Shown piece by piece: positions 1 through 5,017 of a stretch of 6,198 nucleotides of DNA. Below the pieces are notes generated by a model. It did not search any database, was not told where the DNA came from, and saw only the letters and a program-made list of their open reading frames with translations. The DNA comes from Candidatus Dormiibacterota bacterium. Lineage in GTDB: Bacteria > Chloroflexota > Dormibacteria > Aeolococcales > Aeolococcaceae. How positions within the stretch are numbered: the stretch's first letter is position 1; every line of letters starts with the position of its first letter. The translations under genes were made by a program, and so were the position numbers. The DNA is taken from positions 250 to 6,447 of the forward strand of contig PLDZ01000271.1 in the NCBI GenBank assembly GCA_003136295.1, given 5' to 3'.

Positions 1-809
1 TCGAAGTCCTCCTCGTTGAGGTCATCCTTGGCCAGAATGCGGCGCAGGCGGCCGCTCACCCGGCGGTCATTGAGCGCCAGCATCAGCGGGAGTGTCACCG
101 TCCCCTGGCGAAGGTCAGCGCCGACCGGTTTGCCCACCTCGGCGCTGGTGGCGATGTAATCGAGGACGTCGTCAGCGATCTGAAAGGCCATCCCCAGGCT
201 GTGGCCGTAGCGGCGCAGGCTCTCGACCGATGCAGCGTCCAATCCCGCGATCAGGCCGCCGCCGTAGCAGCTCGTGCTGACGAGCACCGCCGTCTTGCGC
301 CCGATCTTGCGGTGATAGTCGGCGATCGACTGGTCGTACGCGTTGCGGCTGGTCATCTGCAGCAACTCCCCCATGCAGATGGTCATGACCGCTTGGCTGA
401 TCGCGGAGTCGACCGCGGGCATACCGATTTCGGCCAGAAGGTATGCGCCCTTCGCGAAGTAGTAGTCGCCGATGATCACCGCGTGCTCCAGTCCGAGAGC
501 CTCGTGAACGGTGGTGATCCCGCGTCGGGTGGGCGCCTTGTCGATCAGGTCGTCGTGTACCAGGGTCGCCGTATGGATGAACTCGATGCCCATCGCCAGG
601 TTGAAGACGTCGTTCGAGTTGGCGTTGCCGAGTTGGGCGGCCAGGATGACCAGCGCCGGGCGGAGGCGCTTCCCTCCCGCCTTCACGATATGAGACATCG
701 CGCTGGCCATCGGCCCGAGGTCGGCGGCGATCTCGGCGTCGAGGCGCCGCTCGAACTCGACCAACTCGGCGGAGATCGGCTCCAGGAGCTCTTCGGCCAC
801 GGTGCTCAC
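1..809 (-). CDS. Long-chain trans-polyprenyl diphosphate synthase, C-terminus cut by window edge
   Basis: The enzyme condenses isopentenyl diphosphate units onto an allylic diphosphate in the cytoplasm, giving the long prenyl chain of a quinone (menaquinone or ubiquinone type) or a similar lipid. In the 269 visible residues the family signatures appear in order: GGKRLRP at residues 45-51, the first aspartate-rich motif DDLID at 86-90 after IHTATLVH, and the second motif DDVLD at 213-217, followed by GKPVGADL and TLPL. The residue five before the first motif is Ala81. Long-chain synthases (IspB/HepT type) carry a small residue there, whereas short-chain enzymes have a bulky aromatic, so a long product is inferred. 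The family is usually about 320-350 residues, so some 50-80 are missing to the left. The GTG start at 807-809 is chosen because it overlaps the murI stop as GTGA, which suggests translational coupling. A second GTG lies three codons further in. Exact chain length cannot be read, so no symbol is given. Confidence 0.95.
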   Translation of the reverse strand, partial: MSTVAEELLEPISAELVEFERRLDAEIAADLGPMASAMSHIVKAGGKRLRPALVILAAQLGNANSNDVFNLAMGIEFIHTATLVHDDLIDKAPTRRGITTVHEALGLEHAVIIGDYYFAKGAYLLAEIGMPAVDSAISQAVMTICMGELLQMTSRNAYDQSIADYHRKIGRKTAVLVSTSCYGGGLIAGLDAASVESLRRYGHSLGMAFQIADDVLDYIATSAEVGKPVGADLRQGTVTLPLMLALNDRRVSGRLRRILAKDDLNEEDF

Positions 810-1663
810 GACCCCGCCGCCACTCGAATCGGCTGCGGTTCGGGCCGGACCAGGCGGGGAGCCGGGAGTGGCTCATCGAAGAGGCTCGCTGCGCTGGCTC
901 GGAAACGTGCGGGAGCCGCGGTGACGAGCACCTCAGTCAGCGTCGTCAGCGTCTTCGCGCCTGGGATGGCCTGTTCATCAGCACCGATGCGGTTGACCGC
1001 GACGATCCGGCTGACCCGCGCCGCGGTGGTGTCCGCGCTGTCAACGACACGCAGACGCCGGGCTCCGATCACGCGTCGCAATGCGGGGCGAAGCAACGGG
1101 TAGTGGGTGCAGCCGAGGACGAGGGTATCGGCGCGCCAGTCGAAGATGCGCTCGAGCACGGGCGCGAGCGCGGTGTCCGCTCTGGGGGTGTCGGCATCGC
1201 CGTCCTCGACGATCGCCACGAGGTCGGCGGCGACCTCGCTGAGCACAACGATCCCGGGGTTCGCTTCCCTGATGGCGTGGACGTACTCGCCACTGGCGCG
1301 CGTCCCCTCGGTGCTGAGTACTGCGACCCGGCCGTTGCGTGTTGCCGCCGCAGCCGCCTGGGCTCCTGGAGCGATCACCCCGACCACCGGGATGTCGAAG
1401 CGCTCGCGAGCAACATGAAGGGCTGCGGCGGTTGCGGTATTGCACGCGATCACCACGAGCTTGGTGTCCATGCCGGCCAGCATGCCGATGATGTCGAGGG
1501 CGAGGCCGCGTACCTGTGTCTGCGAGCGCGGCCCGTATGGAAAGTGCTCCAGGTCGGCAACATAGATGAGCCTTTCCGCCGGCATCTGGTGACGAATTTC
1601 GCGGAGCACGGTCAGGCCGCCGACACCGGAGTCGAACACGCCGATCGGGCGCGAGTCGCTCAT
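806..1663 (-). CDS. murI: Glutamate racemase
   Basis: MurI interconverts L- and D-glutamate without a cofactor and supplies the D-glutamate of the peptidoglycan stem peptide. The protein has 285 residues, close to the usual 255-285. It opens with IGVFDSGVGGLTV, placing the conserved Asp at 11. The first catalytic cysteine is Cys74 in VIACNTATAAAL, and the second is Cys185 in LGCTHYPLLRP with His187 beside it. This spacing matches Bacillus RacE-type enzymes. FPYG at 41-44 and GVIAPGA at 95-101 are further family marks. One divergence is visible: the segment that usually reads like ACPxLVPLVE is SEVAADLVAIVE at 142-153, without the Cys-Pro, although its Glu is kept. The ATG at 1661-1663 has no Shine-Dalgarno sequence. 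It starts 28 bases after the acetyltransferase stop, and the gene ends in a GTGA overlap with the polyprenyl synthase. It is therefore probably in the same operon. Confidence 0.96.
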   Translation of the reverse strand: MSDSRPIGVFDSGVGGLTVLREIRHQMPAERLIYVADLEHFPYGPRSQTQVRGLALDIIGMLAGMDTKLVVIACNTATAAALHVARERFDIPVVGVIAPGAQAAAAATRNGRVAVLSTEGTRASGEYVHAIREANPGIVVLSEVAADLVAIVEDGDADTPRADTALAPVLERIFDWRADTLVLGCTHYPLLRPALRRVIGARRLRVVDSADTTAARVSRIVAVNRIGADEQAIPGAKTLTTLTEVLVTAAPARFRASAASLFDEPLPAPRLVRPEPQPIRVAAGS

Positions 1664-1691
1664 TCGTTTCGCAGGATAGCAGGGGTGTGCG

Positions 1692-2249
1692 TCATCTCAG
1701 ATCTGACAGAGCGAGGCCCATGAGCAGCATGTCCCGGTCACCACTGGGCATGCGCACCTCGCCTCTCACCAGACCCTCGTCATCGAACCCGAGCGACCGG
1801 TAGAGGCCGATGGCGCGCTGGTTGTCGGGAAAGACTCGCAGGCTGAGCTTGGCAAGCCCGACCGCGCGCCCCCAGGCAATCGCCATCTCCATCAGCGCGC
1901 GCCCGAGCCCGGCGCCGCGCTGGCTGTTGCTGACAAGGATGGCGACTTCGCCGACGTGCGCATAGTGCCCGCCGGCGCGCCGTTGCACCATCACGTGACC
2001 CGCGGGAACACCGTCGACCTCGAGGGTCAGCGTGAGCCCACCCTCGAGCACCATCGAGGCGAGCCGCACGCTCTGCTCGATCGTGTCGGGTTCACCGGGT
2101 ACCGCCGCGATGAGCTCGCCCTCGGCGGCCACCGCATCGATCAGCGCGGCCAGCCCGGGAGCGTCGCCATCCTCTGAAGGCCGGATCAGATACGAGCGTC
2201 CGCTCGGGGTGATCCCCTTGCGGCGCAGCACTGGCCGGGTCGTCGTCAT
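1692..2249 (-). CDS. GNAT-family N-acetyltransferase
   Basis: This is a 185-residue acetyl-CoA-dependent acetyltransferase of the GNAT fold; the substrate cannot be told from sequence. Acetyl-CoA-binding motif A is clear: the beta-4 strand EVAILVSNSQ is followed by the pyrophosphate-binding loop RGAGLG at residues 111-116 and helix RALMEMAIAWGRAVG. Motif B follows as LSLRVFPDNQRAIGLYRSLGF, with Asn143 and Tyr150 in the usual positions. The N-terminal part (YLIRPSEDGDAPGLAALI) is the standard first strand and helix of the fold. The reading frame stays open for 97 codons upstream, but that part is arginine-rich, low-complexity and antisense-like, and it lies inside the hydrolase gene. The ATG at 2247-2249 is preferred because it overlaps the hydrolase stop as ATGA, and the protein then has ordinary GNAT length. 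There is no clear ribosome-binding site, so translation probably depends on the upstream gene. The context (hydrolase, murI, prenyl synthase) does not identify the acceptor. Confidence 0.9.
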   Translation of the reverse strand: MTTTRPVLRRKGITPSGRSYLIRPSEDGDAPGLAALIDAVAAEGELIAAVPGEPDTIEQSVRLASMVLEGGLTLTLEVDGVPAGHVMVQRRAGGHYAHVGEVAILVSNSQRGAGLGRALMEMAIAWGRAVGLAKLSLRVFPDNQRAIGLYRSLGFDDEGLVRGEVRMPSGDRDMLLMGLALSDLR

Positions 2250-3295
2250 ACGGCGACGGGGAGGCCCGGTTCTTCGTCCATCGTGGTTGCGCGATCCGCG
2301 ATCCGCCGCGCGATCCCGCCGGCGCTCATCACTGTCATGTGTCCGTGCGGGTAGGTCCAGAGCTCGGTGTGCCATCTGCTGGCGAGCTCCGTGACCGGAT
2401 CCGATCCGACGACCAGGTCCTGCATCGCGCGAACCAGGGTGATGCGATCCCCTGGGGTCCGCGGTACCAGGTTGCGAGCCCGCAGCGGCGCGAGCGTCGA
2501 CTCGAGAAAGCGACCGGCGCTCGGGCGATCGGGACCCCACGACCCGCTGAACTCTCCGATCATCCCGAGGTGGCGGAGCGACGGGGTTGGTGGCCGCTGC
2601 GAGAGGGTGGTCGCCGGGTCGCAGAAGGGCGCCACCGCGATCACCCGGTCAAGCTCCAGCTGCGCCGCCAGCAGCGTCGCGATCAGCCCGCCAAGGCTGA
2701 CCCCGACCACACTCACGTGCGGACTGACCTCAGCGCGCGCCCAGGCGATCACCGCCGCGGCATCCTCGACCGATTGGCGAACGGCGGCTCGAATATGTGC
2801 CGGGTCGAGGCTGAAGTATCCGTCGCCGCTGCGCTGACCGGGAAATATCCGCCTCAGGTGGTACGGCAGATCGAGCCGGGCCGTGTGTGCCCCGCGGAGG
2901 CGCATCTGCTTTGCGAGCCACCGGTCGTAGCTGGTCTGTGGCACTGCATAGCCGTGCAGCAGGAGCACGAACGGAGCCGGTTCCGTCTCGCGCCGGACGT
3001 GCGCCGTTGCCACCAGGCGTCGGCTCCCCCAGTGGCCGCCTGGTCCCTCGCTCTCGCCCTCGAGCTCGAGTTCACGCCAGCGTGGGCCGCCGAGCGATTC
3101 CCACTCCCGGTTGACCCGGATCGAGCGTGGATCGTGCACCCGGCTCCGTTCCCAGAACTCAACGGGATCCGCAGGGGTTCGATCGATCACCTCGGGACGG
3201 GTGAGGCCGACGGCCGTCAGGCGGACGTGCACCATCCGATCCAGGATCAACGAAACGGTTCCGATGAGCCGGTCGTGGGACGTGTCGGAACTCAT
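2246..3295 (-). CDS. Alpha/beta hydrolase (serine hydrolase), substrate unknown
   Basis: This is a 349-residue cytoplasmic protein with an alpha/beta-hydrolase fold. FVLLLHGY at 109-116 carries the oxyanion-hole HGY, LDLPYHLRR lies at 141-149, and the nucleophile elbow GVSLGG at 198-203 makes Ser200 the likely nucleophile. The catalytic acid is probably Asp299 (VVGSDPV) or Asp293, and the histidine is His317 or His319 in YPHGHM, near the expected place before the last helix. About 100 residues precede the first core strand, more than in a minimal hydrolase. This part includes FWERSRVHDP and a stretch WESLGGPRWRELELEGE, perhaps an extra subdomain. No signal peptide or membrane helix is seen. 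The ATG at 3293-3295 is chosen over the one at 3362-3364, because GGGAGAGGG lies 9 bases before it and because the longer form would extend to 6 bases from the divergent sigma-factor start. Esterase, lipase or peptidase activity are all possible. ABHD18-like relatives came to mind but could not be tested. Confidence 0.85.
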   Translation of the reverse strand: MSSDTSHDRLIGTVSLILDRMVHVRLTAVGLTRPEVIDRTPADPVEFWERSRVHDPRSIRVNREWESLGGPRWRELELEGESEGPGGHWGSRRLVATAHVRRETEPAPFVLLLHGYAVPQTSYDRWLAKQMRLRGAHTARLDLPYHLRRIFPGQRSGDGYFSLDPAHIRAAVRQSVEDAAAVIAWARAEVSPHVSVVGVSLGGLIATLLAAQLELDRVIAVAPFCDPATTLSQRPPTPSLRHLGMIGEFSGSWGPDRPSAGRFLESTLAPLRARNLVPRTPGDRITLVRAMQDLVVGSDPVTELASRWHTELWTYPHGHMTVMSAGGIARRIADRATTMDEEPGLPVAV

Positions 3296-3369
3296 GGCCA
3301 AAAACCCTCTCCCACAATCATCCCCCAAAACCCAATTGCGTAACTCCGGCGCGTAGACCATCATCGAAC
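3296..3369. promoter_or_regulatory. Divergent intergenic region between hydrolase and ECF sigma genes
   Basis: These 74 bases are the only space between the two divergent blocks, so start signals for both directions are expected here or just inside the genes. The middle is richer in A/T than its surroundings (CCCAAAACCCAATTGCG). On the minus strand GATGAT at 3317-3322 is a 4-of-6 match to a -10 box but has no good -35 partner. On the plus strand TAGACC at 3354-3359 could be a poor -10 for a nearly leaderless sigma transcript. No copy of a classical ECF GGAAC/CGTC pair was found. That promoters lie here is inferred from gene order; the individual boxes are weak. Confidence 0.45.
3305..3313 (-). 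promoter_or_regulatory. Ribosome-binding site deciding the hydrolase start
   Basis: Read on the minus strand this is GGGAGAGGG followed by nine bases (TTTTTGGCC) and the ATG at 3295. It is the best Shine-Dalgarno sequence in the left block and argues for the 349-residue form over the form starting 23 codons upstream. Confidence 0.7.
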
Positions 3370-3900
3370 GTGGCTGTGCCCGAAACCTCGCCTCCGCTTC
3401 GCGTGGTCGGCGCCCCAGAACGCGCGAACGACTGGGAGTCCGTCTACCAGGAGCATGTCGCTCCCCTCTATCGGTTCGTCTACTCGAGGACCGGCAATAC
3501 CCCTGATGCCGAGGACGTCACCTCAACCACCTTCCTTCGCGCCCTGCCGCGGCTGCGTTCCGACGTCTCGCCGGGCGAGATCCACGCGTACCTTCGGACC
3601 ACGGCCCGGAGCGTGCTGGCCGATGTCTGGCGTCAGCGCCACGGCACCGTCCTGATGGAGTTCGATGACCAACGCGACTCGACCCAACCCGCCGAGCAAC
3701 AGGACGAGGTCGACGTCAGCCCGATTCTCGACAGTTTGCCGGCCAACTATCGCAGCGTCCTCGAGTTCCGGTTCCTCCGCGGATATTCGATCCGGGAGAC
3801 CGCCGCGGCCATGGGTGTGAGCGTCGCCAATGCCAAGGTGCTGCAGTTGCGTGCGCTCCGGCGCGCTGCCGCCACGGGAGCTCGTGATGTCCAAAGCTGA
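3370..3900 (+). CDS. ECF-type RNA polymerase sigma factor
   Basis: This 176-residue sigma-70 family protein of the extracytoplasmic-function type directs RNA polymerase to a small set of promoters. It has only the two ECF domains. Region 2 (about residues 24-92) contains YRFVYSRTGNTPDAEDVTS, the helix TFLRALPRL and the LADVWRQR end. Region 4 (about 117-167) contains LDSLPANYRSVLEFRFLRGY and the helix-turn-helix YSIRETAAAMGVSVANAKV. An acidic, Gln-rich linker of about 25 residues joins them. No regions 1.1 or 3 and no C-terminal extension are present. The GTG at 3370 gives a full region 2 with a short polar N-terminus. It has no Shine-Dalgarno sequence, so the transcript may be nearly leaderless; a GTG two codons later is the alternative. 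The end overlaps the next gene by 14 bases, the arrangement usual for sigma/anti-sigma pairs. The signal and target promoters are unknown, and self-activation is plausible but not visible. Confidence 0.93.
   Translation: MAVPETSPPLRVVGAPERANDWESVYQEHVAPLYRFVYSRTGNTPDAEDVTSTTFLRALPRLRSDVSPGEIHAYLRTTARSVLADVWRQRHGTVLMEFDDQRDSTQPAEQQDEVDVSPILDSLPANYRSVLEFRFLRGYSIRETAAAMGVSVANAKVLQLRALRRAAATGARDVQS
3876..3880 (+). promoter_or_regulatory. Ribosome-binding site for the Rieske protein inside the sigma gene
   Basis: GGGAG lies six bases before the ATG at 3887, within the last codons of the sigma-factor gene. It selects MSKADRR as the start rather than the in-frame ATG at 3830, which has no such site and would add 19 residues, overlapping the sigma gene more deeply. 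Confidence 0.7.
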
Positions 3901-4561
3901 CCGCCGCCTCACCCGCTTCGTGCAGGCGCTCATCGCCAACCGCAGACCGCCACGCTCGCCCGCGGATGATGACTCCGCGGCCATGCAGGTGGCCGCGCGT
4001 CTCCGGGCAGCGCATCCGGGCGGGTCGACTCCATCGCCGGCATTCGTCGACACGCTCGCACGCCAGCTGCGCGAGGCGGCCGACCATGAGCCCGGATGGA
4101 CGGAGGCGGGGATCCGCCGGCGGCGGTTCCTGGTCGGCGGCCTGGCCACGGTTGCAGCGTCGGTTGCTGCCGGTGTCGGTGTCGAGCGCCTCCACGAGGT
4201 TTTGACTGAGCCGGCCAGCAGCGGCGGCACCATTCAGCCCTACATCAGCGCGTGGGTGGCGGTCGCGAAGCTGACCGACGTGACCCCTGGAAAGATCAAG
4301 CAGTTCTCGGCGGGCGGCATCCAGGGCGTGGTCTTCACGCTCGACGGTCAGATCCGGGGTCTGAGCGCCGTCTGCACGCACCAGGGATGCACCCTCGTCC
4401 CCCAGCCAGCGCAGAGGAAGCTCGTCTGCCCGTGCCATCCCATGAGCTTCAACCTCACGGGCACGGCGAATCCCGGTGACTATCGATTGAACCCGCTTCC
4501 GGCGATCCAGACACGCGTCAACACCGACAGTGTCGAGGTGCTCGTCCCCGCCTGGACCTGA
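3887..4561 (+). CDS. Tat-anchored Rieske [2Fe-2S] protein with cytoplasmic N-terminal domain, in the anti-sigma position
   Basis: The protein has 224 residues in three parts. Residues 1-75 are polar, helix-prone and probably cytoplasmic (for example MQVAARLRAAHPG and FVDTLARQL). Next comes a twin-arginine segment, RRRRFLVGG at 77-85, with a hydrophobic run to about 98 that likely stays as a membrane anchor. Residues about 115-224 form an exported Rieske domain: CTHQGC at 163-168 and CPCH at 181-184. By family rules Cys163, His165, Cys181 and His184 bind the cluster, and Cys168 and Cys183 form the disulfide. The usual Gly-Ser after CPCH is Pro185-Met186 and the usual Tyr is Phe188, which predicts a lowered redox potential. 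A respiratory bc-complex subunit is possible, but no cytochrome b or c gene is nearby. The 14-base overlap with the sigma gene and the inside/membrane/outside layout suggest a redox-sensing anti-sigma factor; this is inference. The iron-sulfur assignment is secure. Confidence 0.9.
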   Translation: MSKADRRLTRFVQALIANRRPPRSPADDDSAAMQVAARLRAAHPGGSTPSPAFVDTLARQLREAADHEPGWTEAGIRRRRFLVGGLATVAASVAAGVGVERLHEVLTEPASSGGTIQPYISAWVAVAKLTDVTPGKIKQFSAGGIQGVVFTLDGQIRGLSAVCTHQGCTLVPQPAQRKLVCPCHPMSFNLTGTANPGDYRLNPLPAIQTRVNTDSVEVLVPAWT

Positions 4562-4704
4562 CGTTCGGGGCCTTCGGCCGGCATCGCAGGCCCGGCGTCG
4601 CACGGCATTGATCCGGCGCCCTGACCGGTCCGTACCAAGCGGTGACAGGGCGGAGACAAGACGGCCACTCGGATCGCCAACGACCGCCCCAGCGAGGTGT
4701 ACAC
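4562..4704 (+). other. 143-base gap between Rieske and small Tat-protein genes
   Basis: This gap is long enough for a separate promoter or an attenuator. A weak hairpin can be drawn (GCCGG 4577-4581 with CCGGC 4592-4596, 10-base loop), but no T-run follows, so it is not a convincing terminator. TTGATC at 4608-4613 with CGTACC at 4631-4636, 17 bases apart, is a poor promoter match. Whether the downstream pair is read through from the sigma gene or has its own promoter cannot be settled. Confidence 0.3.
4694..4699 (+). promoter_or_regulatory. Ribosome-binding site of the small Tat-signal protein
   Basis: GAGGTG stands five bases before the ATG at 4705. It fixes the start at MAKVTRRTF and excludes the in-frame ATG at 4642, whose extra 21 residues are Arg/Gln-rich and would put charged sequence before the Tat signal. 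Confidence 0.75.
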
Positions 4705-4974
4705 ATGGCCAAGGTGACACGGCGGACGTTTCTGTCCACGACTGTGGGGGCAGCGGGCGGAGTGGCGGCGATGGGGCTGATCGCCGGGCCGCACACGCTC
4801 GTGGAGGCGGCGCAGAACGTTGCCGAGGCGAGTGACGGTCCGATGTCCAGCGAGCCGATGACCGCGTACGTCCGCGATGCGGCAACCGGCGAGATCTCGG
4901 TGATGGTCGGCCATCGCGAGATCGTCACCAAGGACCCGCAGCTCATCCGGCGTCTTCAGCGCGCAGCGCGCTGA
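4705..4974 (+). CDS. Small exported protein with Tat signal, function unknown
   Basis: This 89-residue protein begins with a textbook twin-arginine signal: TRRTFLS at residues 5-11, then a Gly/Ala-rich hydrophobic stretch to about 28 and a likely cleavage or anchor zone near VEAAQ at 33-37. The remaining 50 or so residues hold a compact segment, AYVRDAATGEISVMVGHREI at 54-73, which looks like a short beta-hairpin, followed by a basic helix-like tail (PQLIRRLQRAAR). No cysteines, metal motifs or known domain are visible. A strong ribosome-binding site precedes it, and the DUF4331 gene starts 43 bases after its stop, so the two are probably co-transcribed. Because the DUF4331 protein has no signal of its own, this protein may act as its export partner or membrane tether; that is a guess from gene order. 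The alternative is an independent small envelope protein. Confidence 0.85.
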   Translation: MAKVTRRTFLSTTVGAAGGVAAMGLIAGPHTLVEAAQNVAEASDGPMSSEPMTAYVRDAATGEISVMVGHREIVTKDPQLIRRLQRAAR

Positions 4975-5006
4975 CCCGCCGACCACAACAGCAACCACAA
5001 CCTCAC

Positions 5007-5012
5007 GAGGGG
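5007..5012 (+). promoter_or_regulatory. Ribosome-binding site of the DUF4331 gene
   Basis: GAGGGG lies five bases before the ATG at 5018. It matters because it fixes the start at MSSHREAP and so shows that no signal peptide is encoded upstream. The preceding 43-base gap is C/A-rich, with ACCACAAC twice (4982-4989 and 4994-5001), and is probably unstructured. Confidence 0.75.
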
Positions 5013-5017
5013 TAAAC

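Noticed and set aside
172..876. 234-codon minus-strand frame over the polyprenyl synthase
   Set aside because: It is in a different frame from the DDLID/DDVLD protein and is Arg-rich, low-complexity sequence.
201..1103. 300-codon plus-strand open frame opposite polyprenyl synthase and murI
   Set aside because: The opposite strand encodes two enzymes with intact catalytic motifs; this frame has none.
2250..2540. 97-codon upstream extension of the GNAT protein
   Set aside because: The extension is low-complexity Arg/Gly/Asp sequence inside the hydrolase gene; the ATGA overlap start gives a normal GNAT length.
2339..3343. 334-codon plus-strand open frame opposite the hydrolase
   Set aside because: It is antisense to a hydrolase with a clear GVSLGG elbow and shows no domain of its own.
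4577..4596. Hairpin after the Rieske gene as a terminator
   Set aside because: It has a stem of only five pairs, a ten-base loop and no following T-run; such matches occur by chance at this GC content.
3346..4634. Similar ten-base words CCGGCGCGTA (3346-3355) and CCGGTCCGTA (4625-4634) upstream of the sigma and small Tat genes, as a shared sigma-dependent promoter element
   Set aside because: They match at 8 of 10 bases in GC-rich sequence, but no common upstream -35-like element occurs at a consistent spacing, so chance is a sufficient explanation.
3716..4885. 389-codon minus-strand open frame across the sigma, Rieske and small Tat genes
   Set aside because: It is Arg/Pro/Ser-rich, has no recognisable domain, and runs antisense to three genes with clear motifs and ribosome-binding sites. 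It is a typical high-GC shadow frame.
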